Source: JADJNW01 sp964549655 (lineage in GTDB: Bacteria; Bacteroidota; Bacteroidia; Chitinophagales; Saprospiraceae). From it: DNA of 8,589 nucleotides. Of the stretch, positions 1-5,277 are shown piece after piece. The notes beneath the pieces are model-generated. The model ran no database searches. It had not been told where the DNA came from and saw nothing but the letters and a program-made list of their open reading frames with translations. Made by a program: the position numbers and the translations under genes. Each line of letters opens with the position of its first letter. Position 1 is the stretch's first letter. Location: assembly GCA_964549655.1 (NCBI GenBank), contig CAZJXN010000193.1, positions 1 through 8,589 on the forward strand. Reading direction: 5' to 3'.

Positions 1-161
1 ATTTGTGAAACGTAATTAGTGATTTGTGAAACGTGAGAGGTGATTTGTGAAACGTAATTAGTGATTTGCGAAACGTAATTAGTGATTTGTGAAACGTGAG
101 AGGTGAAATGGAATTTGTGAGACGGGAAATAACAAATCCCATTTCACAAATCACGAATTAC
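1..161. repeat. Heptanucleotide word array with an inverted tail
   Basis: From 5 to 130 the sequence splits into 18 consecutive 7-base words, all of the form GxxAxxx. GTGAAAC occurs at 5, 26, 47 and 89 (GCGAAAC at 68), GTAATTA at 12, 54 and 75, GTGATTT at 19, 40, 61 and 82, and GTGAGAG at 33 and 96. Later words (GTGAAAT, GGAATTT, GTGAGAC, GGGAAAT) are more degenerate. From 134 to 161 four further words of the same vocabulary (GGGATTT, GTGAAAT, GTGATTT, GTAATTC) read on the opposite strand. The array is cut by the left window edge, so its full length is unknown. It has no unique spacers, so it is not CRISPR. Function unknown. Confidence 0.9.
103..147. repeat. 16-bp inverted repeat at the array's turning point
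   Basis: The arms are 103-118 (GTGAAATGGAATTTGT) and 132-147, complementary at 15 of 16 positions, with a 13-base loop. It marks the point where the heptad words change strand. It lies just past the 3' end of the App1-like gene on the minus strand, so it could fold in that transcript, but no U-tract follows and I do not call it an intrinsic terminator. Confidence 0.75.
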
Positions 162-1279
162 TTACTTCCAAATTTTTCAAATATCTCCATCGTCATTAAC
201 CCTTGATTAGCAGCGTCTTGTGCGGCTTCCCGATAGGTGCTGACGACCTTAATATGTGCAATACCAGAGGCTTGAATGAGCTGGTGGGTGCGGCGCAAGC
301 GGCGTTGGTGTTTTACATCGTGAATATAAATTACTTTAATTTGATCGGGAAATGCTTTGGCAATGGTGAGATAAATGTCGGCATCTTCTTGTCCGCTGTC
401 ACCAATCAGGATGAAGGGCAAATTCGGATACATCCGCAAAATGCGTACCACGCTGGCTATTTTATGACCGCGATACTCCTTTTCCATCTGTTCAAATAAA
501 AAGCGACTCGGCAGTGGTCCGATATCACGCAGCAACAAGGGACCTTTCGGTAAGTCATTGATTTTCACAAAGTCATCCAAGAAATCGTATAAATTCCAGG
601 GGCTTTTGGAGACATAGAAAATGGGATTCGAACCTTCGCCGCTGCTACCACGTCGCAAGCCTTGAAAAAAAGCTTCTACCTCGTGGAACGTCTGTCGTTT
701 GGCAGCATTTTTAAAAAAAGTGAGGTAAATCATTTTCAATTTCAACAGCGAAGTCACTTCCGTAATTAAAATTGTATCGTCAATATCGCTGATAACGCCA
801 AATTCGGCTTGTTTAGGTACTAAAATCTCTGCACTTGCCGTCAAATTCAACTCTTGCTTACGCGTACGCAACACACGGATGCTCACTTTTTCCCATACTT
901 CCTCATCATCGGGCAGTGGTATTTTTAATGCTTCATCCAAGTGGAAATAGCCCTCGCGGTCGGTGGTGACTTCAAAAATATTCTCTCCAATCGTAATTTC
1001 CAATTGTGCTCCTCGAATCTCTGCACTCCCAAATCGCTTGTAATTATTGACCAGATTTTGCCAGAGCGTGTCCTCCGGTGTGGTGTGTACGACCTTATTT
1101 TTCAGCACCCGTCCTTGCAAAAAGACGTGCTCGCGGCTCCCGTACCCGCGATATGCGGATACCGCAATAGGTGCTCGACCAAACAGGTTCAAGAAGAGCT
1201 TGAAATAGTATTTGAGATGGGCGAAAAAGAGCAATAACCCTCGAAGAATCCCCAACCAGACGCGCTTCCACAGCGGCAT
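158..1279 (-). CDS. App1-type (DUF2183) HAD-superfamily phosphatase
   Basis: A 373-residue protein resembling the phosphatidate phosphatase App1 catalytic family, which dephosphorylates phosphatidic acid in yeast; bacterial members have unproven substrates. Residues 5-33 are strongly hydrophobic and basic, suggesting membrane association. Residues about 39-155 look like the beta-rich N-terminal domain of bacterial DUF2183 proteins (YRGYGSREHVFLQGRV at 43-58). The HAD core follows: motif I DIDDT at 165-169 (nucleophile D165, acid/base D167), SKSPWN at 224-229, a lysine in GHK at 271-273, and the acidic motif GDSGQED at 293-299. All catalytic motifs are intact and the length is normal. The start is the only ATG with good N-terminal sense. 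It lies 87 bases downstream of the nucleotidyltransferase gene and may be cotranscribed with it. Its TAA stop falls inside the heptad array. The exact substrate is uncertain. Confidence 0.88.
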   Translation of the reverse strand: MPLWKRVWLGILRGLLLFFAHLKYYFKLFLNLFGRAPIAVSAYRGYGSREHVFLQGRVLKNKVVHTTPEDTLWQNLVNNYKRFGSAEIRGAQLEITIGENIFEVTTDREGYFHLDEALKIPLPDDEEVWEKVSIRVLRTRKQELNLTASAEILVPKQAEFGVISDIDDTILITEVTSLLKLKMIYLTFFKNAAKRQTFHEVEAFFQGLRRGSSGEGSNPIFYVSKSPWNLYDFLDDFVKINDLPKGPLLLRDIGPLPSRFLFEQMEKEYRGHKIASVVRILRMYPNLPFILIGDSGQEDADIYLTIAKAFPDQIKVIYIHDVKHQRRLRRTHQLIQASGIAHIKVVSTYREAAQDAANQGLMTMEIFEKFGSK

Positions 1280-1366
1280 TCTTTTGCGTTTTGTGCGTGA
1301 AAATAGGAATCTTTTTGTATTTAGGATTTGGTTTTTTGAAAATAAGGGGTTAGCATCCTGTATGAA

Positions 1367-1831
1367 CTATTCTTCCAACAAATTTTCTAAATCATCTAAA
1401 TCTTTTGGTCGTCCGGCAGCTTTTTTAGCAGCAATCAAATCAGCAAGTCGTAAGGCTCGAACCGCTAACATTTCATCAATCTCAAACCATTCTGCTAACG
1501 GATAAGCATCTTGAAAAGTTAATCCTTTCACTTTTGTCAAAATTTCGATGCAGACAGGTGGTCTGCCAAAAGTGAAAACGTCATAATCCGCTGTTTTTAG
1601 AAATTTTTCGGCAGTCATATCGAAAATTGGCAAACCAAACTTTGCAAAAGCTTGCACTAAACGCCTGTAATTCGTCAAAGTAGCATTTACCCATATATCC
1701 ATATCGCCGGTCGTGCGTGTGTAGCCGTGTAAAATTACAGAATAACCACCCACCAGCATATATTCTACGCTGCAATCATTGAGTGCCCGGATAAAATCTT
1801 GAAAATCTTCATTAAAAATATCCTGTCTCAT
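1367..1831 (-). CDS. Minimal nucleotidyltransferase (DUF6036/AbiEii-like, pol-beta fold)
   Basis: A 154-residue protein of the DNA polymerase-beta nucleotidyltransferase superfamily. It has GGYS at 28-31, HGYTRTTGDMDIW at 35-47 with the metal-binding pair D43 and D45, and a possible third carboxylate E96 in CIEIL. A basic C-terminal segment with K, R and KDLDDLENL (about 136-151) is typical of such enzymes. The frame is open to an ATG at 1858, but I choose the ATG at 1831. That ATG overlaps the TGA of the upstream small gene as ATGA, the classic arrangement for translational coupling, and the extra nine residues look non-conserved. The family includes toxins that nucleotidylate tRNA or other targets, and also enzymes of unknown role. 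Substrate and toxicity are not readable here. Confidence 0.82.
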   Translation of the reverse strand: MRQDIFNEDFQDFIRALNDCSVEYMLVGGYSVILHGYTRTTGDMDIWVNATLTNYRRLVQAFAKFGLPIFDMTAEKFLKTADYDVFTFGRPPVCIEILTKVKGLTFQDAYPLAEWFEIDEMLAVRALRLADLIAAKKAAGRPKDLDDLENLLEE

Positions 1832-2034
1832 ACGGGTTGTTTTCGCATGGAAAAGCAACTTCGGTCTAAGCGCTGCGGTTGTTCCCGGGGAAGGTTATAT
1901 GCTGAACATATTAAATACCAAGCTGCTGACAGCCGTTCGTACGGTGTGCGGGCAAGCCAATAAACCCGTTGGTGGGCAGCTGCTTCAAAACTTTGAATGG
2001 CAAAAGCCGTACGGTCTAACTGATATTTATTCAT
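1828..2034 (-). CDS. Small protein coupled to the nucleotidyltransferase
   Basis: A 68-residue, basic, soluble protein with no signal peptide or membrane segment. It starts MNKYQLDRTAF, has a central aromatic stretch (VYWLARTPYERLSAAWYL, about residues 24-41) and ends LDRSCFSMRKQPV. From memory, similar small proteins ending in FSMRK occur in Bacteroidota next to nucleotidyltransferase genes; this is recall, not a search. It is the first gene of a two-gene unit: its TGA stop overlaps the next ATG as ATGA, so both proteins are probably made in a fixed ratio. By analogy with other paired nucleotidyltransferases it could be a partner, antidote or specificity factor. No DNA-binding helix-turn-helix is evident. 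No clear promoter lies in the 72 bases before it; TCCATTTG on the minus strand is one base off the -7 consensus. Confidence 0.75.
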   Translation of the reverse strand: MNKYQLDRTAFAIQSFEAAAHQRVYWLARTPYERLSAAWYLICSAYNLPREQPQRLDRSCFSMRKQPV

Positions 2035-2106
2035 AGTGGTAAGATAAGAATTTTGAAATGAACGAGCAAATGGAGGCGCATCATTGCTTGCTAAAGTCTG
2101 CTTTTT

Positions 2107-2556
2107 CTACACCACACTTGGTTCCGCCGGTATCCTCCGAAAGGTAAACGCATATTCACTCTCCCCATTTTTCTGAAAATAATCCAATCGCTCTTTCGCT
2201 TCTTCTACCGTTGGAATGTGTCTGGCGGGAATCCACCAAAGTATCATGTAGGGCGAGGTGTGCGGCTGAAACCAATCTGCTCGTTTCAAATAAATGGTAA
2301 CGTGGTCTGATTTATAAACAAAATTTTTCAAGGCTTCCACGCTTTCCCAAACGGACATATTGACAATATCCAGCGGGTCAGGATAATAATGCATACTGGT
2401 TGCGTTGCCGCTGTCGTCTTTCAAACGCCATATAAAACCTTCGCTCGCTTCTGCCAGCGCGTTGATGCGGTCGAGATTTTGAGCGAACTCCGCGATTTGC
2501 GGGTGGTCTATCGGGTGCAATAATTTGCCAATGTTGAGTTGTGCTAAGTGCGGCAT
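2107..2556 (-). CDS. DUF3291 domain protein
   Basis: A 149-residue protein matching the DUF3291 family along its full length. Hallmarks are HLAQLNIG at 3-10, the stretch NALAEASEGFIWRLKDDSGNA (about 32-52), NMSVWESVEALKNFVYKSDH at about 66-85, and the aromatic segment ADWFQP...LWWIPA at about 93-111. The family is thought to adopt a dimeric alpha/beta-barrel fold like antibiotic-biosynthesis monooxygenases, but no reaction is established. Residues conserved around the two tryptophan-rich segments probably line the pocket. The gene stands alone, 72 bases upstream of the small-protein gene, which it might cotranscribe. A -7/-33 promoter is visible immediately upstream. No signal peptide, so cytoplasmic. 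Confidence 0.88.
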   Translation of the reverse strand: MPHLAQLNIGKLLHPIDHPQIAEFAQNLDRINALAEASEGFIWRLKDDSGNATSMHYYPDPLDIVNMSVWESVEALKNFVYKSDHVTIYLKRADWFQPHTSPYMILWWIPARHIPTVEEAKERLDYFQKNGESEYAFTFRRIPAEPSVV

Positions 2557-2579
2557 AAGTAGAGGTGTTTGGTGCGGTG

Positions 2580-2613
2580 CAAAATTAGGGAAAATTTATT
2601 TTTATTAAATCAA
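2580..2613 (-). promoter_or_regulatory. Bacteroidota-type promoter for the DUF3291 gene
   Basis: On the minus strand TAATTTTG (2587-2580) matches the Bacteroidota -7 consensus TAnnTTTG exactly. A TTG (2613-2611) lies 23 bases further upstream, at the long end of the usual -33 to -7 spacing. A start of transcription near 2573 would leave a leader of about 17 bases before the ATG at 2556. Confidence 0.5.
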
Positions 2614-2625
2614 GTTACTTGCCTC

Positions 2626-2773
2626 ATTACAGTAATTGGAACGCAGATGACGCGGATTTAGCGGATTCACACGGATTTCATTTTTGCAGGCGAAAAGCCT
2701 ATAAGTTAACATGGGCAAAAAAATCTGCGAAAATCCTTAGTATCCGCGTCATCCGCGTTCCAATTGTAGTAAT
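2626..2773. repeat. 148-base palindromic dispersed-repeat-like element
   Basis: Two 45-base arms, 2634-2678 and 2721-2765, are inverted copies of each other with 35 of 45 identities by hand alignment; the outer 24 bases differ at only one position. Outside these, ATTAC at 2626 pairs with GTAAT at 2769-2773. The motifs are of the ATGACGCGGAT / ATCCGCGTCAT type. A small hairpin (AGGC at 2688-2691, GCCT at 2697-2700) lies in the spacer. From memory, palindromes with this wording are scattered through many unrelated bacterial genomes and give spurious ORFs reading 'NADDAD...' ; one such false frame is present here. It sits between the SET gene's stop and the DUF3291 promoter and could also end the SET transcript. 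Confidence 0.85.
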
Positions 2774-2819
2774 ACGGGCGTGTAATAAGCTGCAAATTAA
2801 AATAATTTACAGCCAAAAA

Positions 2820-3443
2820 CTATCGTACCACTTCTTTCGCCGCCACACCATTAGCCGACTTGTGATATTTCAACGCATAAACTGAGCGGTATTGAGACGC
2901 ATCCTCAAAATACGTGTACAAGGCTCTTCGAGTTGCTGCATCCATAAACGTTTCTAAAGGCTGTTCCACCATGCAAAAATGAGTGAGTGCTTTTTGCAAT
3001 CTTTGGTCCCATTCTGGATACAAGTGATCAAAATCATTGGGGCGGAGCATCTTGCGGCAAGCGCCTTTATTGCAAATTAATTCCATAGATTCCGTCAAAT
3101 TGAAAATCCCGTACTCATCCGTAATTTCCTCACCCGCTTGAATGTCTCGAATCGCAATTTCAAAGCCATAACCCGTACTCATACTGTTACAATTACAACA
3201 ATGGTTGATATATTTGGCAAAATCCCAACTCACAATGCGATAGCCGCGCTCGTCCATGTAAGAATATTTTTCGATAACTTCCTGCATAGCAGGCGGATGC
3301 AAGCCATAATCCAGTGGTGAAACTTCCAGTTCGAGGCTATCTTTAATATAAGTAATCGTTCCTTTGGGAATCAATTTGGTCGCAAATACGCCATAGCCCA
3401 CTTCGGGACTGGTGAAGCGCAATTCTGTATTTGGATGTAGCAT
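2820..3443 (-). CDS. SET-domain protein (putative protein-lysine methyltransferase)
   Basis: A 207-residue protein with the core motifs of SET-domain methyltransferases, which use S-adenosylmethionine to methylate lysines. GYGVFATKLIPKGT at 16-29 is the N-terminal SET motif, YINHCCNCN at 78-86 corresponds to the FINHSCxPN cofactor and pseudoknot motif, and GEEITDEYG at 104-112 corresponds to GEELTYDYG. A post-SET-like CNKGAC follows at 124-129. Y111 of the last core motif is kept, but the first tyrosine of the usual TYDY is replaced by D. Cysteines 82, 83, 85, 124 and 129 could form an altered zinc site. The C-terminal 70 residues are helical and not recognised. Bacterial SET proteins have few known substrates. 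It is monocistronic as far as can be seen; no good promoter match, only AAATTTTG near 3453-3460. Confidence 0.85.
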   Translation of the reverse strand: MLHPNTELRFTSPEVGYGVFATKLIPKGTITYIKDSLELEVSPLDYGLHPPAMQEVIEKYSYMDERGYRIVSWDFAKYINHCCNCNSMSTGYGFEIAIRDIQAGEEITDEYGIFNLTESMELICNKGACRKMLRPNDFDHLYPEWDQRLQKALTHFCMVEQPLETFMDAATRRALYTYFEDASQYRSVYALKYHKSANGVAAKEVVR

Positions 3444-3667
3444 TATAAATCCAACAAAATTTTAGATTTGAAAATAAAGTTGACATGATACATGATTTAT
3501 ACAACGTAGTAGCTTGGTTGTCTTCGCATTAGAAATTAGGTGAGAAAAGACGGCGCGTCACAACCCCGTGATGGAATGGCTTTTTAAGAACCGTTCATAC
3601 TTCAGTCTTTTGTTTGAAAATAGTCGCTTTTTATCGTTTTGTAAAAGGCTCAAGATTACTAAATGTT

Positions 3668-3728
3668 TGCTAAAATGAGAAAGGATTTTAGCATAAGATT
3701 TGCTAAATTTCAAAAATTTAGCAAATCT
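3668..3728. repeat. Two adjacent perfect inverted repeats sharing one core
   Basis: The first has arms TGCTAAAAT at 3668-3676 and ATTTTAGCA at 3685-3693, with an 8-base loop. The second, two bases further on, has arms AGATTTGCTAAAT at 3696-3708 and its exact complement at 3716-3728, with a 7-base loop. Both are perfect, and the four arms are variants of the same word (TTTGCTAAA or its complement). Neither is followed by a T-run on either strand. They could be operator half-sites, RNA hairpins or a degenerate repeat family; the sequence does not decide. Confidence 0.85.
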
Positions 3729-3767
3729 ATGTCAAAGTGAAAATGATAGCTTAAAAAGATAAGTCAC

Positions 3768-3803
3768 AAAAAAATGGCGGATTATCATAAAGGATAACCC
3801 GCC
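3768..3803 (-). terminator. Intrinsic terminator of the 3834-4103 gene
   Basis: On the minus strand an 11-base stem (3803-3793 with 3786-3776, one mismatch) closes a 6-base loop. It is GC-rich at its base (GGCGG/CCGCC) and is followed after one base by seven Ts (3774-3768). It begins 31 bases past the stop at 3834, which supports that short frame as a genuine transcribed gene. Confidence 0.85.
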
Positions 3804-3833
3804 ACCTGAAAATTGGATATATACAAGGAAAAA

Positions 3834-4103
3834 TTATCGTAACTGAAAGCGCTGCACGTATTGGCTGTTAGTTTGGCGATTGGATACTAATTCCAAATCT
3901 AACTGACAGTTTTCAAACTGTAATGCGTACGTCTGCTGCACATGGCTCGGATTCAGTGGCGCATTTTTCACCAGCTTGGAGCCTATAAAGCGACCCACTT
4001 CTTTGAAAGTGAGCATCAATTCTTTTACTAAACTCAGCGCGTTATCATTCTGCGCGTTCATTAATTCTACGGTTAAGGCTAATTTGATTTGTCGGATGTT
4101 CAT
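3834..4103 (-). CDS. Unrecognised 89-residue protein
   Basis: A short protein I do not recognise. The first 45 residues look alpha-helical (ELMNAQNDNALSLVKELM at about 13-30). The C-terminal half (about 58-88) alternates polar and hydrophobic residues as in beta strands, with QLDLELVSNRQ near its centre. There is one cysteine, no signal peptide, no membrane helix and no visible catalytic motif. The start ATG at 4103 is the first in frame; the upstream sequence has no clear ribosome-binding site, as is usual for this group. The strong intrinsic terminator just downstream and the solo setting suggest a real, independently transcribed gene. It could be an orphan or a small regulator-like protein, but nothing in it shows a function. 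Confidence 0.65.
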   Translation of the reverse strand: MNIRQIKLALTVELMNAQNDNALSLVKELMLTFKEVGRFIGSKLVKNAPLNPSHVQQTYALQFENCQLDLELVSNRQTNSQYVQRFQLR

Positions 4104-4529
4104 GATTGGATTTTTTACTTAGTGTTTGAAATTGTTTTCTGGTTTTTTGTACTGCTCTAATAACTACTTTCGATATTCAGATGTTGCTTCCTCTATATTT
4201 AAAGTAATGTTAATGTTTTTGTTCAGTCGAAACGCCTAATTTCATTGCGAAACTTCACGCTTTTGTAGTATATGACCAATAAAACCGACCAACGTTTAAT
4301 GGCATTCGATTAAAAGAACATTTTCTTTTGCTTTTGTAATGCGCGTTCTCCTAAAAGATACGAGAAACAAAGCCCAGCCGGATTTTTATTTTCAAAATTT
4401 AACATTCTCTTAATATTATAAGCTGTATTCTACTTTTGAATGCCAACATTCTATACAAATAGACGGTAGAGCAGCACCTAATGGTTGGGTATTTCATTAA
4501 AATAAAAGTGCTTTTTATAAACTGACCTA
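4104..4529. other. AT-rich divergent intergenic region
   Basis: This 426-base region separates the minus-strand 89-residue gene from the plus-strand interrupted gene and should carry both promoters. I see no convincing gene; a 79-codon minus-strand frame at 4399-4638 is antisense to the start of the plus-strand gene and has no protein character. A weak hairpin AAAAGAA/TTCTTTT lies at 4312-4329. Apart from the -7-like box at 4431 I see no recognisable site. Confidence 0.55.
4431..4438 (+). promoter_or_regulatory. Possible -7 box for the interrupted secreted gene
   Basis: TACTTTTG matches TAnnTTTG exactly and lies 91 bases before the ATG at 4530. No TTG is found at the expected -33 distance, so this may be chance in AT-rich DNA. 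Confidence 0.3.
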
Positions 4530-5150
4530 ATGACTGACAAATTATCTTTAGTATTGATTTTGTTAAATACAAGCATAGCCGTTTTTGGGCAAAATTGTTT
4601 GCATACAGAACTGTCCAACAAACTGAATCTTTAAACATATTTTAAAATAATAAAAGATGTAGATGAATATCATGATTCTTGTATAGTAAAAATCACAATC
4701 ATTGATAAAGTTACAAAACGTCCTATTCAAACTATTAAAATTAGTTCTACCTATTTTTTCGATACTGTTTTTAAAGATTGTACATCAGTAAAGTCATATC
4801 TCACTGGCAAAAATATTAAAATAAAAGTTGTTGATAATGATTACGGAGACTTGATTATCATCGATTTTAACTTTGATGGCAAAGATGATATTGCTATCAT
4901 TAATGATTCGGGTGGAAATGGAGGACCTTTGTACAATTTTTACATTCAAAATCAAAAAGGCTTATTTTCTCTAAATAAGTTTTTAACCGAGCAAATGAGT
5001 TTTTTTCCAGCTTACATCAATAAAAAAGAAAAAACATTGACAACCTTCGTACACGCAGGTGTGAATAGAATTGCTAAAACCATTTATAAATTTAATGTTG
5101 CAGACCAGACTTGGAAACAAATTAAATTGATTTATCTTAGACCAAAATAG
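4530..5150 (+). pseudogene. Secreted XAC2610-like protein gene, interrupted by TAA
   Basis: One reading frame runs from ATG 4530 to TAG 5148-5150, broken only by a TAA at 4632-4634 (codon 35 of 207). Before it lies a classic signal peptide: MTDKLS, a hydrophobic core and a likely cut near VFG-QN. After it the frame stays open for 171 codons with clear protein character: IIKDVDEYHDSCIVKITI, STYFFDTVFKDC, VVDNDYGD, then DFNFDGKDDIAIIND, a DxNxDGxxD calcium-loop motif as in FG-GAP repeats, and GGNGGPLYNFY. From memory this matches XAC2610-related secreted proteins of Flavobacteria and relatives. Function unknown. GC content is about 29 percent over 480 bases counted by hand, lower than most neighbours. 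Either a pseudogene, a sequencing error, or a rare readthrough. A TTG at 4851 is the only alternative start-like codon after the stop, too late to give a whole domain. Confidence 0.75.
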
Positions 5151-5187
5151 TAAATGTAATTGGAATAGGATTAAATATTCCTATACT

Positions 5188-5227
5188 AAAAAGCCCTCCG
5201 AAGTCCCAGCACTCCGAAAGGCTTTTT
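5188..5227. terminator. Bidirectional intrinsic terminator between convergent genes
   Basis: AAAAAGCC at 5188-5195 pairs perfectly with GGCTTTTT at 5220-5227. It gives a T-run on both strands after the GC core. The interior (5196-5219) can pair only partly. It lies 37 bases past the plus-strand gene's stop and 47 bases past the sortilin-like gene's stop, so it can serve both. Confidence 0.75.
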
Positions 5228-5245
5228 CCATTACTTTACTCAAAA

Positions 5246-5277
5246 TCCTCCTATCCTCCTATCTTCCTGTCCTCTTA
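5246..5277. repeat. Purine/pyrimidine-rich repeat, copy at the 3' end
   Basis: A pure pyrimidine-biased tract of TCCTCCTAT-type words overlaps the stop codon (5275-5277) of the sortilin-like gene. Its core at 5252-5267 is the inverted equivalent (15 of 16 bases) of 8219-8234 on the other side of that gene. Confidence 0.65.

Larger units (their letters stand above)
3444..3833. other. Intergenic region with paired hairpins and a terminator
   Basis: This 390-base stretch holds no convincing gene. A 35-codon plus-strand frame at 3571-3678 has no family features. The region contains the two TTTGCTAAA-type inverted repeats and the intrinsic terminator of the gene at 3834, each listed separately. 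Near 3485-3495 there is a short CATG-ATA-CATG palindrome close to the SET gene start. Upstream signals for the SET gene should lie here but none matches the consensus. Confidence 0.6.

Noticed and set aside
1..130. CRISPR array
   Set aside because: Words are 7 bases in continuous register with no unique spacers of constant length, and no cas gene is present.
1832..1858. Upstream ATG of the nucleotidyltransferase at 1858
   Set aside because: The ATG at 1831 forms an ATGA overlap with the preceding stop; the extra nine residues show no family character.
2619..2885. 88-codon plus-strand frame
   Set aside because: It is a read-through of the palindromic element followed by antisense of the SET gene; the 'NADDAD' wording is a known by-product of such repeats.
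3571..3678. 35-residue plus-strand frame starting MEWLFKNR
   Set aside because: Short, no family, no promoter or terminator, and its end lies inside the hairpin region.
4399..4638. 79-codon minus-strand frame
   Set aside because: Antisense to the signal-peptide part of the interrupted gene; composition is that of AT-rich noncoding DNA.
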